Positions 16,559 through 24,149 of a stretch of 64,000 nucleotides of DNA are shown piece after piece. The notes beneath the pieces were generated by a model. It had not been told where the DNA came from, did not search any database, and saw only the letters and a program-made list of their open reading frames with translations. The stretch lies in assembly GCF_030124375.1 (NCBI RefSeq), contig NZ_JASKLS010000001.1, forward strand, positions 664,526 to 728,525. Reading direction: 5' to 3'. The stretch comes from Sinorhizobium sp. 6-70. GTDB taxonomy: Bacteria; Pseudomonadota; Alphaproteobacteria; Rhizobiales; Rhizobiaceae. Numbering within the stretch: the first letter of the stretch is position 1; each line of letters starts with the position of its first letter. Position numbers and translations under genes: made by a program.

Positions 16559-18613
16559 TCAGACGATGCCGAATATCACGTCGCCGGCCGTGAGAGCCCG
16601 AAGGGAAACGCCTTCGATCAGCAGCCCGTGGGTGTCGGAGCCATTGAAGGCGACGTACACGCCGGAGGCCGTGTCCGTCGAGGCTGCGAGAAAATCGGCG
16701 TAATTGCGGATGCCGGTATTTTCCTGCGCGGTATCAGAGAACGCCATCACGTCGCCGCTCCGGGTTTCGAAGTCGCGGATGCGGTCGATGCCCTGTTGAT
16801 CCGGGCTTTCAGTGGACCAGAGAAACGTGTCCGCGCCGCTGCCGCCGACCAATATGTCGGCCCCGTTTCCGCCGCTCAACAGATCATCCTGGGTCCCGCC
16901 ATCGAGAAAATCCTCGCCGTCGCCGCCGAACAGCCGATCGTTGTTCGAGTAGCCCCGCAGCTCATCGTTCCCGCCCCGACCTTCGAGAAGATCGTTGCCG
17001 CCGAGCGCATCGAAGGCATCGTCACCGTCTGCACCCCGCAACACGTCGTTCCCGATCCCGGTCGAGACCCTGAAGTTTTCGACATTGGCAAAGGTCAAGC
17101 CGGTCTGGGTCGCCCCCCGCATGGCGTCGAAATCGGTCGCATCCGGAGAAGCGCCAAGCTTCAATTCGAGCTGGTCGCGCCCGTCGCCGCCATCGACCTC
17201 TCCCCTGAAATAAGCGATGAACGAGTCATTGCCGGTCCCCCCGAGCATGACCGATCCATCGCCGAGACTGCCGCCGCCGGGAGTGGCGGCCCGGATCCAG
17301 TCGTCGCCGGCGCCGCCATCGAGGATGTCGTTGCCGCCATCGTTGGCGAGCGAGTCCTTGCCGTCGCCGCCGAAGGCAACGTCGTCGCCGACGCCGGTCG
17401 ATATCGTGTCGTTTCCTTCGCCGCCGTCGATGCGGTCGTTGCCGCCTTCACCATTGAGCCGGTCACCGCCGGTACTGCCTTCGAGGCGGTCGTCGCCAGC
17501 GCCGGCATCCACCATCACATAGTCGAGATTACCGCCGATTACCGTGTCATTGCCGCTGCCGAGCCCGATGCTGGCACTCTCGATGCCGCGGAATATCGTG
17601 CCCGTGGATGTGCGGCCGATGCTGAAATCGATGGTGGCGTCGCTCAAGCGCACCCTTTCCTCGATCCGGACCCAGTCCTCGCCAAGCCCGCCATCGACCT
17701 CGGCGGAATAGAGCGTCGTCGTGATGCCGTCGTTGCCGGCACCGCCGAAAAGGCGGTTTGCGCCGCGCCCGTCGACGATCAAGTCGTCCCCTGCCCCCGC
17801 ATCGACGAAGTCGTTTCCAGCTTGCGTCTGGATGACGTCTCTGCGGACGGTCCCCTGGATGCGATCGTTTCCGCTTCCCGTCATCAGTACGATCTCTTCG
17901 ATATCGTAGTGCCGGACGAAAAGATGCCGCTCGTCGACCGTCTGGTATCCGATGATGCCGTGACCGTTCTCGCCGTTGAACACGACCTGGTCCGAAACCG
18001 CGGAGAGATCGATCGTCAGTCTATCGTCGCCGGTGCCGCCGAAGACGGTGCTGCCCGTTTCGACGAGGATAAAGCGGTCGTTTCCCTCGCCGCCGTCGAG
18101 GCGGTCATGGCCGCCCGTATTGGTGATGGTATCCTGCCCGGCTCCCCCTTCGACGACATCGTCGCCGGCGCCGGTCGAGATGGTGTCGCTGCCCACCGTT
18201 CCCCTGATGCGGTCGTTGCCGCTTCCCGCCGTGAGCCTCAACCACTCGGTATCGTGGAAGAAGATGTGCCGTTCGTTGGCGCTGCGGTACCCGATGATGC
18301 CGTGACCGCTCTGCCCGTTGAACTCCAGCCGATCGGAAGCCATCGAGAGATCGATGATCAACCCGTCAAAGCCAACCCCTCCGGTCACGGCGCCACCCGT
18401 GCCGACGAGGACGATCTGGTCGTCACCCGTGCCGCCATCGAGACGGTCGTAGCCGCTCGAGCTCGTCAGGATATCCCATCCGTCACCACCGTCGACAAAG
18501 TCATCGCCGCCGCCGGCATCGATATTGTCCCAGCCGGGAAGTCCCCAGATGTAGTCGGTGTCGTCCGAGCCTTGCAACACATCACCGGAATACGAGCCTT
18601 CGATCTTGGCCAT
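16559..18613 (-). CDS. RTX calcium-binding repeat protein, probably type I secreted
   Basis: 684 residues from the ATG at 18611-18613, after GGAGGATGGCGAC. Dozens of nonapeptide-like repeats (GGxGxD, for example 'GGEGNDRFIL', 'GGSGADTFLW') build calcium-binding beta-rolls. Residues about 56-165 and 169-279 are a tandem duplicate of about 114 residues, each with 'GHGIIGY' and 'GSGNDRI'. The C-terminus ('GADTFLWSTES', 'IDRIRDFETRSGDVMAFS') resembles the secretion-signal region of serralysin-like RTX proteins. No catalytic domain is visible, so it may be an adhesin or surface protein. No type I secretion genes are nearby. Confidence 0.92.
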   Translation of the reverse strand: MAKIEGSYSGDVLQGSDDTDYIWGLPGWDNIDAGGGDDFVDGGDGWDILTSSSGYDRLDGGTGDDQIVLVGTGGAVTGGVGFDGLIIDLSMASDRLEFNGQSGHGIIGYRSANERHIFFHDTEWLRLTAGSGNDRIRGTVGSDTISTGAGDDVVEGGAGQDTITNTGGHDRLDGGEGNDRFILVETGSTVFGGTGDDRLTIDLSAVSDQVVFNGENGHGIIGYQTVDERHLFVRHYDIEEIVLMTGSGNDRIQGTVRRDVIQTQAGNDFVDAGAGDDLIVDGRGANRLFGGAGNDGITTTLYSAEVDGGLGEDWVRIEERVRLSDATIDFSIGRTSTGTIFRGIESASIGLGSGNDTVIGGNLDYVMVDAGAGDDRLEGSTGGDRLNGEGGNDRIDGGEGNDTISTGVGDDVAFGGDGKDSLANDGGNDILDGGAGDDWIRAATPGGGSLGDGSVMLGGTGNDSFIAYFRGEVDGGDGRDQLELKLGASPDATDFDAMRGATQTGLTFANVENFRVSTGIGNDVLRGADGDDAFDALGGNDLLEGRGGNDELRGYSNNDRLFGGDGEDFLDGGTQDDLLSGGNGADILVGGSGADTFLWSTESPDQQGIDRIRDFETRSGDVMAFSDTAQENTGIRNYADFLAASTDTASGVYVAFNGSDTHGLLIEGVSLRALTAGDVIFGIV

Positions 18614-18843
18614 GTCGCCATCCTCCGCGCCCTGCTCGCGCTGTAAATATAGTTTGCGAGTGCAAATATAATACAGCGCCGACGCAAAGGTATACATATG
18701 AGCGCAACGAAGCAACATTATATTATTTCACCAATTCGAGTAATTTGTTTCGAAAATAATATTAGCATTCGCGCAATACAAATAAGTCGAGCGGCGTGGC
18801 GGTAAAATCTGACGCTTGGTTGGCCTGGCGGATGCTTTATTCG

Positions 18844-18974
18844 CCTCATCCCTGTGCTTGTCACAGCGACGTCCGCAGCGCCGCGGTTGCGGCGCGGAAG
18901 AGTCTTTTCAGCCCATGCAGCAATTCGGAGTGCTACAGCGTCCTTTGCGCGTGATAAGCCGCGCGGCGCTGTAG
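18844..18974. repeat. Chimeric repeat: half of element A fused to a RIME element
   Basis: Bases 18844 to about 18913 match the left half of element A (CCTCATCCCTGTGCTTGTCA, the GC-rich inner palindrome, then GAAGAGTCTTTTC), and at 18914 the sequence switches to the RIME element (CATGCAGCAATTCGGAGTGC and CTACAGCG...GCGCTGTAG) in reverse orientation. The junction is at the 'GCCCATGCAG' segment. No gene is visible in the rest of 18614-18982. Confidence 0.75.
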
Positions 18975-18982
18975 GGCGCCAT

Positions 18983-19390
18983 TCAGGGTGTCGCGAGGCC
19001 GCTACCGCGTCGAGCGGCATCCACGCTCCATGGCCCGCCGCCCGCGAAGAAGAAGTAGAGGAAGATGAAGCAGTAGAGGATCGCCGTATCGCCCTCGTTG
19101 ATCACTGGATAGAAGTTCTGCGGTGCGTGGGCCATGAAATAGGCGACCGCCATATTGCCGGACAGAATGAACGCGACCGGCCGGGTGAAGAGTCCGATCG
19201 CCAGCAACATGCCGCCGACCACCTCGATGAGGCCCTGAACTAATAAGAGCCCCGATAGCTGCATTGGCTCCGGAGCAGGCGGGAAATTGAAAAGCTTCTG
19301 GGTGCCGTGCTCCAGGAACAGTAGCGCCGTCGTGATCCTCACGACACTTAACCATTGTGGCGCCCACCCTGAGATCCTGTCGAAATTCAT
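18983..19390 (-). CDS. DoxX family membrane protein
   Basis: 135 residues from the ATG at 19388-19390, with GAGGAAGG upstream. An in-frame GTG one codon earlier is also possible. Four hydrophobic segments, the 'HGTQKLFNFPP' motif after helix 1, and 'EVVGGMLLAIGLFTRPVAF' in the middle are typical of DoxX/quinol-oxidase-subunit-like proteins. The C-terminal helix region 'LYCFIFLYFFFAGGGPWS' is also conserved in the family. The molecular role is unclear; relatives protect against oxidative stress or take part in thiosulfate oxidation. Confidence 0.88.
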   Translation of the reverse strand: MNFDRISGWAPQWLSVVRITTALLFLEHGTQKLFNFPPAPEPMQLSGLLLVQGLIEVVGGMLLAIGLFTRPVAFILSGNMAVAYFMAHAPQNFYPVINEGDTAILYCFIFLYFFFAGGGPWSVDAARRGSGLATP

Positions 19391-19745
19391 CACATCGCCT
19401 TCCTCATGACCAACCGGAGGTCCTGGTCCGGTTGGGTGACTCCGCTCGCAGCGCCCACCCCGGGAAGACTATGATGCAGAGCGAGGCGCGAATCCAAGCA
19501 AACGCAAGTCACAGTCGCGTGACATCCGCGCAGCGCCAGGACCCGCGCTCTGGACATTCCTCGACACCTACCCCAGGGCCAGGCTCAGCAACGGGTCGAG
19601 GTGTTATTTCGTGCCCGGTGGCGCGAAGGGACAGCGTGTCCGCGCAGGCCCGTTCCGGACGTCTTGCTAGGGGACGCCTCAGCTTGGGCGGGCGATGGTG
19701 CGGCCTTCCCGAGTGCGATTTACGCGGCCACGCACTGTGCCACCG
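19391..19745. other. Intergenic stretch, no gene supported
   Basis: About 355 bases between the DoxX start and the end of the winged-helix regulator. Overlapping open frames in several phases have arginine- and serine-rich shadow composition. I see no repeat or palindrome of note. It must contain the DoxX promoter. Confidence 0.5.
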
Positions 19746-21341
19746 TCACTCCGGCAGCCCGGCCAACCGCAGCCCATCGGCGAGCCGCGCCAGATCCTCC
19801 GGGCGATGGATCGGCATCCAGTCCCGAATGTTGGAGACGCTGAGGGATGGGTCGAGCGCGCGCAGCCGCTGCATTGCCTGCCGTGCCTCCTCGGGGCGCC
19901 CGGCAAGCCCGTGGCTTGCCGCCACCACGACGGCCGCGGGGAGCAAGCTCGGCAGGTTCCCCAGCGCCTTCTCCGCCCAGGCCGAGGCGATATCGAAGCG
20001 CCCGGCAAAGAAATGTGCCAGCGCCATCCCAACCTGGATCCGGAACATTTCCGGATCCAAGGGACTGAGCCGCACGGCGTGTGCCAGGTGCTCGATTGCG
20101 GCGTCGGTTTCACCGCGAAGAGCCCGTAATGTGCCGCCGAGGAACCAGGCCGGGGCGAGGTTCGGATTGAGAAACCTTGCCCTGTCGAGGAAAGCAATGC
20201 CGCCGTCGAGGTCACCGGTGAGATGGGCGAGCGCATGCCCGCCTCTCGTCAGCGCCACCGCATCGTCGCGGCCGAGCTCCATCGCAAGCCGCGCCAGCCG
20301 CGCACCCTCGGCGATCTCTTGGCTGCGGTCGGTCATCCAGCCATTCACCTTGCGCCAGAAATGGCACCAGGCCGCCATGCCATAGGCGGACGCAAATTCC
20401 GGATCGAGCTCGGTCGCCCTGTAGAACAAGGGCAGCGCCGCCTCGATCGCCTCGCGGGTGCCGCTGTGCAGCTTTGCCATGCCGCGCAGGTAATAGTCGT
20501 AGGCGTCGAGGCTCTCCGTCGGCTTACGCTTGGCGCGCTCGATCTCCGCCCGCTCGAGCTGCGGCGCGATCGCGCCGACGACGCTTTCGGCGATCTGGTC
20601 CTGCAGCTCGAAAATGTCGTCGAGCATGCCTTCGAAGCGCTCCGCCCAGAGATTCGTGCCGGTCGTGGCGTCGATGAGCTGGCCGGTGATGCGCACCTTG
20701 TTGCCGGACTTGCGCACGCTCCCCTCCAGCACGTAGCGCACGCCAAGCTCCCGGCCGATTTCCTTCACATCCACCGCCCGGCCCTTGTAGGTAAAGCTCG
20801 AATTGCGCGCGATGACGAACAGCCAGCGCATGCGCGACAGGGCAGCAATGACGTCCTCCACCACGCCGTCGGCAAAATATTCCTGCTCGGGATCGCCGCT
20901 GAGGTTGAGGAACGGCAGGACGGTGATGGAGGGCTTGTCCGGCAGGACGAGTGCCGGCGGCGGTTCCCTCTGTTCGCTGGAGCCGTGCTCGATGACGCCT
21001 CGCCCGTCGGGCTGCCGGACGTCCCCGATCTCGTCGACGCTGATCTCGCCGACGAAGCGAAAGCCCTTGCGGGCGACGGTGCGGACCAGGCGCTGCTCCT
21101 CGCCGCTGTCGCCGATTGCCTTGCGAACCGCGTTGATGTGGCTGGTGATGGTCGATTCCGACACGATCCGGCCGCCCCACACAGCGGCGAGCAGGTCGTC
21201 CTTGCTGACGACTCGGTCGCGGTTCCTGACGAGATGCAGCAACAAATCGAAGACCTGCGGCCCGACGGCGACGACTTCCGCGCGCAACGTAAGCTCCCGG
21301 CGCTCCGGATCGAGCGCGTAGTCTCCAAACACGAACGGCAC
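19746..21341 (-). CDS. Winged-helix, TolB-like and TPR regulator, paralogue 1
   Basis: 531 residues starting with GTG, eight bases after GAGGG. Residues about 1-100 are an OmpR/PhoB-type DNA-binding domain ('VFDLLLHLVRNRDRVVSKDD', 'ITSHINAVRKAIGDSG', 'VARKGFRFVGE'). Residues about 135-270 form the TolB-like region found in cyclase-associated regulators ('ITVLPFLNLSGDPEQEYFAD', 'YVLEGSVRKSGNKVRITGQL'). The rest is TPR repeats. There is no receiver or cyclase catalytic domain. The protein at 26001-27536 has the same layout. Probably a transcription factor sensing an unknown signal. Confidence 0.88.
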   Translation of the reverse strand: MPFVFGDYALDPERRELTLRAEVVAVGPQVFDLLLHLVRNRDRVVSKDDLLAAVWGGRIVSESTITSHINAVRKAIGDSGEEQRLVRTVARKGFRFVGEISVDEIGDVRQPDGRGVIEHGSSEQREPPPALVLPDKPSITVLPFLNLSGDPEQEYFADGVVEDVIAALSRMRWLFVIARNSSFTYKGRAVDVKEIGRELGVRYVLEGSVRKSGNKVRITGQLIDATTGTNLWAERFEGMLDDIFELQDQIAESVVGAIAPQLERAEIERAKRKPTESLDAYDYYLRGMAKLHSGTREAIEAALPLFYRATELDPEFASAYGMAAWCHFWRKVNGWMTDRSQEIAEGARLARLAMELGRDDAVALTRGGHALAHLTGDLDGGIAFLDRARFLNPNLAPAWFLGGTLRALRGETDAAIEHLAHAVRLSPLDPEMFRIQVGMALAHFFAGRFDIASAWAEKALGNLPSLLPAAVVVAASHGLAGRPEEARQAMQRLRALDPSLSVSNIRDWMPIHRPEDLARLADGLRLAGLPE

Positions 21342-21399
21342 GTCGGTATCCCTCGGCGAATGCTTCCGTCTCTTGATAGCACGGCAGCGCGTGCTTAGG

Positions 21400-21440
21400 G
21401 CGATTCCGGGAGAAGTGTGTAGCGGTTTTCCGTCCGCAGC
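21400..21440. repeat. Interspersed repeat C, fragment
   Basis: 'GCGATTCCGGGAGAAGTGTG' and TAGCGGTTTTCCGTCCGCAG resemble the first half of the repeat at 5422-5507 with several changes. The second half with the hairpin is missing. Confidence 0.5.
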
Positions 21441-21558
21441 TCCGAAGATAAGAGCATCCGGTGCCCATCGAGCGACAGCAGGTAATTGGGTTTCGCGGAT
21501 GCTCTTTTCGCCCTCATTAAGTCAGTTGAGTCGTGACGCACGGCCGTCCCCCATCCTC

Positions 21559-21734
21559 CCTCATTCCTGTGCTTGTCACAGGAATCCAGTGCGCCCAAGT
21601 CCTTGGGCGCGGGAGAACCGTGCGCGACTGAAGCGGAACCACAACTGTGGCAACATCTGTCTTGCTGCGAGACCGAGTCGTTCACGGCGCGGACGCGCCG
21701 TGCCTGGATTCCTGTGACAAGCACAGGAATGAGG
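21559..21734. repeat. Cloverleaf-like palindromic element A, enlarged inverted variant
   Basis: The same outer arms as element A, but the inner palindromes come in the opposite order: GCGCCCAAG/CTTGGGCGC at 21591-21610 first, and ACGGCGCG/CGCGCCGT at 21684-21701 last. Between them about 70 extra bases carry a third palindrome CCACAACTGTGG at 21639-21650. So the core is an inverted, enlarged form. The remaining parts of 21342-21943 show no gene. Confidence 0.8.
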
Positions 21735-21943
21735 GACGGAGGAGAACCTTGCCGTGGCACAACTGACGAGGCGCCGTACGCTGCTGTCGTGTGCTCTGCC
21801 ATCCGGCAAAGCCGTCTTGGACGAATAACCAAGCTTCCCTCAAGCTCAATTCAAGCCCGCGGCAAGGACTTCCCTTAAGCGCCGAGGCACTCTCCACCCA
21901 CATCGACGGCAATGGTTGCGGTCGGGAGAAAAGGAGAGAAGCC

Positions 21944-22696
21944 ATGAAGATCGTCGTCATCGGGGGCACCGGCCTCATCGGATCGAAGCTTGTGAAGACC
22001 CTCAAGGAGCGCGGCCATGAGGCAATCGCCGCCTCCCCCAATACCGGCGTCAACACCATCACCCGCGAGGGCCTTGCCGAAGCGCTCGACGGCGCCGACA
22101 TGGTCGTCGATGTGGCGAACGCCCCGGTATGGGAAGACAAGGCCGTGCTCGAGTTCTTCGAAACGTCGGGCCGCAACCTGCTGGTCGTGTAATGAGCCGG
22201 CGGCCACCGAGACCTAGTCGCAAGTTCCATCGTCGGCAGCGAGCGGCTTCCGGAGAACGGCTACTTCCGGGCGAAGGTCGCACAGGAGAACCTCATCAAG
22301 GCATCCCGCATTTCCTACACCATCCTGCGCGCCACGCAGTTCTTCGAGTTTGTCGGCGGCATTGCCCAGTCGGCCACCGTCGGCGAGGAGATCCGCGTAT
22401 CGCCGGCGCTGTTCCAGCCGATCGCGTCCGACGACGTGGTGGCGGCGCTCGCCGAAGTCACGCTCGCAGCCCCGGTCAACGGCACCGTCGAAGTCGCCGG
22501 TCCAGAGGCGATCCCGCTCGACGAAGTGGTCAGGCGCTTCCTGAAGGCAACTGGGGACACGCGCAAGGTCGTGCCGGACGTCCACGCCCGCTACTTCGGC
22601 GCCGTCCTCGACGACCAATCGCTGACACCCGGCCAGAACCCCCGCCTCGGATCGATCCGCTTCGACGACTGGCTCGCCCAGCCAAAGGCTCAGTGA
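21944..22696 (+). pseudogene. NAD(P)H-binding SDR-type oxidoreductase, interrupted
   Basis: N-terminal half from the ATG at 21944 (after AAAGGAGAGAAGCC) shows the Rossmann loop 'VVIGGTGLIGSKLV' and ends at TAA-TGA at 22190-22195. The C-terminal half is in the same frame from 22214 ('LVASSIVGSERLPENGYFRA', 'YTILRATQFFEF', 'SDDVVAALAEV') and ends at 22696. The gap segment 22188-22214 reads sensibly only in the next frame ('CNEPAATET'), as if an insertion and a compensating deletion flanked it. The intact protein would have about 250 residues. Probably a pseudogene unless the reading is a sequencing error. Confidence 0.8.
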
Positions 22697-22708
22697 GCGG
22701 TCATTCGT

Positions 22709-22741
22709 GCATGTCGCCCAAACGTGCGCAGCGGTTGTGGG
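22709..22741. repeat. Single degenerate copy of the palindromic unit found at 31624-31839
   Basis: 'GCATGTCGCCCAAACGTGCG' followed by CAGCGGTTGTGGGA matches the reverse complement of the units in the response-regulator/kinase operon. The right arm has decayed to AAAAACAGGGG. It follows the SDR pseudogene directly. Confidence 0.65.
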
Positions 22742-22988
22742 AAAAACAGGGGCTGACCACGTCCGCCACCGAGTGAGCAGGCCCCTCGAAGCAAAGCCCT
22801 GGCGGAAGGCTCCCGCCGCCAGGGCTGGTTCAGTGCCGGCGGCAGGGTCCGCTCCGTGCTCGCCTCAAAGCGCGCCTCCGCGAAGCGGCGTCAAACGCGC
22901 CGGCATTCGGCCGTCAACGCGCCTTAAAGCGCCGAAAGGCGTGTCGATTACGATGCCCTCCGCAGTTCTCCGCCATACCCCGTATGCC

Positions 22989-23043
22989 TGTCATCCTCGG
23001 GCTTGACCCGAGGATGACAAAGAGTGAAGCCCGAGGATGACAG
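22989..23043. repeat. Palindromic repeat with TCATCCTCGGG arms
   Basis: GTCATCCTCGGG-CTTGA-CCCGAGGATGAC is a 12-base perfect hairpin, followed after 10 bases by a further arm GCCCGAGGATGACAG. A shortened relative lies near 51588. Such elements are frequent between genes in Rhizobiales. The remaining parts of the 502-base stretch 22697-23198 show no gene. Confidence 0.65.
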
Positions 23044-23198
23044 GGCAAGACGCGCATCTCTCTTGGTCCTACGGCGAGCACAGAAATGAAGATCGGGTGG
23101 GCTTACCGCATCGATAACAGAAGCGTGGCGGAGATGATCGCAACACGTCCTCCCGCAACCAAAGCGTGGTATAGTCATGCTTTGCGGGGGGCCGATCC

Positions 23199-24011
23199 AT
23201 GTTCACGCAAATGACCTTCAAGGCGCTCGAACATCGCGGCTGGAGCGAGCGCGCCCGGATCTATGATCACTATTCGGGCCGGTTCTGCCGCTTCGGCATA
23301 GCAGCGCTGATCGATGCGGCCAGGATCAGCCGCGGCCAGTCGACGCTCGATGTCTGTTGCGGCACCGGAGAGGCAAGCCTGGCGGCCGCCGCGCGCGGCG
23401 CGATCGTCACCGGCATCGACTTTTGCGAGGAAATGATCGCGGAGGCGAAAGCGAAGGGCAGCAACGTCAATTTCCAGGTCGGCGATGCCGAGGCGCTCAT
23501 CTTCGAGGACGCTGCCTTCCATCGCGTCATCAACAATTTCGGAACACTGCATCTCGCCGACCCGGACAAGGCGATCGCCGAGGCCGCGCGGGTGCTGAGG
23601 CCCGGCGGCCGCTACGCCTACACCGTCTGGCGCGGCCCAGACGTCTCGCCGCTGTTCCGCATCCTTCCGGAGGTCGTCAGCGCCCACGGCACGCTCGATG
23701 TCGACCTGCCGCCTGCGCCGCCCTTGTTCCGTTTCGCCGAGCGGGAGGAAGCGATGCGGGTGCTCTCGGCAGCGGGCTTCACCGACATCACCTTCGCCGG
23801 AATACCCGCCACCCTCGACTTCCCGCTCGCCGAGCTTTCCGACTTCTTCCACCACGCCTTTGTCCGCTCGACGATGGTGCTGGAAAGGCAGGAGCCGGCG
23901 GCACGGGCCCGGATAGAACAGGCGCTTGGAGAAAGCTTCCAGCCCTTCACCGAGAACGGCGTCGTCCACCTGCCGCTCCCTGCCCTCGTCGTCAGCGCCA
24001 CGCGCGCCTGA
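23199..24011 (+). CDS. Class I SAM-dependent methyltransferase
   Basis: 270 residues. Motif I is 'TLDVCCGTGEASLAAAARGA' (residues about 49-68), motif II 'VTGIDFCEEMIAEAKAKG', and 'GDAEALIFEDAAFHRVINN' and 'AARVLRPGGRYAYTVW' complete a UbiE/COQ5-like fold. It uses S-adenosylmethionine to methylate a small molecule. The glycine motif has CC in place of the more common LG/IG. Start codon after GGGGGCCGATCC. The neighbour downstream is the sulfatase 138 bases away, with no clear functional link. Confidence 0.88.
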   Translation: MFTQMTFKALEHRGWSERARIYDHYSGRFCRFGIAALIDAARISRGQSTLDVCCGTGEASLAAAARGAIVTGIDFCEEMIAEAKAKGSNVNFQVGDAEALIFEDAAFHRVINNFGTLHLADPDKAIAEAARVLRPGGRYAYTVWRGPDVSPLFRILPEVVSAHGTLDVDLPPAPPLFRFAEREEAMRVLSAAGFTDITFAGIPATLDFPLAELSDFFHHAFVRSTMVLERQEPAARARIEQALGESFQPFTENGVVHLPLPALVVSATRA

Positions 24012-24149
24012 ACGACCCTGAACGAGCCCGCAAGCTGCCGCGCGAGAGGCCAGGACCCCCGCGCGTAACTGTTACGTACTTGGCTGCCCGCGATCGTTGC
24101 CTCACCATCCACCCGCCTGAATTGCGATCGCCTGACAAGGGAGAAAGCC

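Noticed and set aside
16421..18646. A 741-codon frame on the + strand opposite the RTX gene
   Set aside because: It is the mirror of the repeated GGxGxD codons (rich in Ala, Val, Pro, Asp with the same periodicity), has no ribosome site, and the RTX frame on the minus strand is clearly coding.
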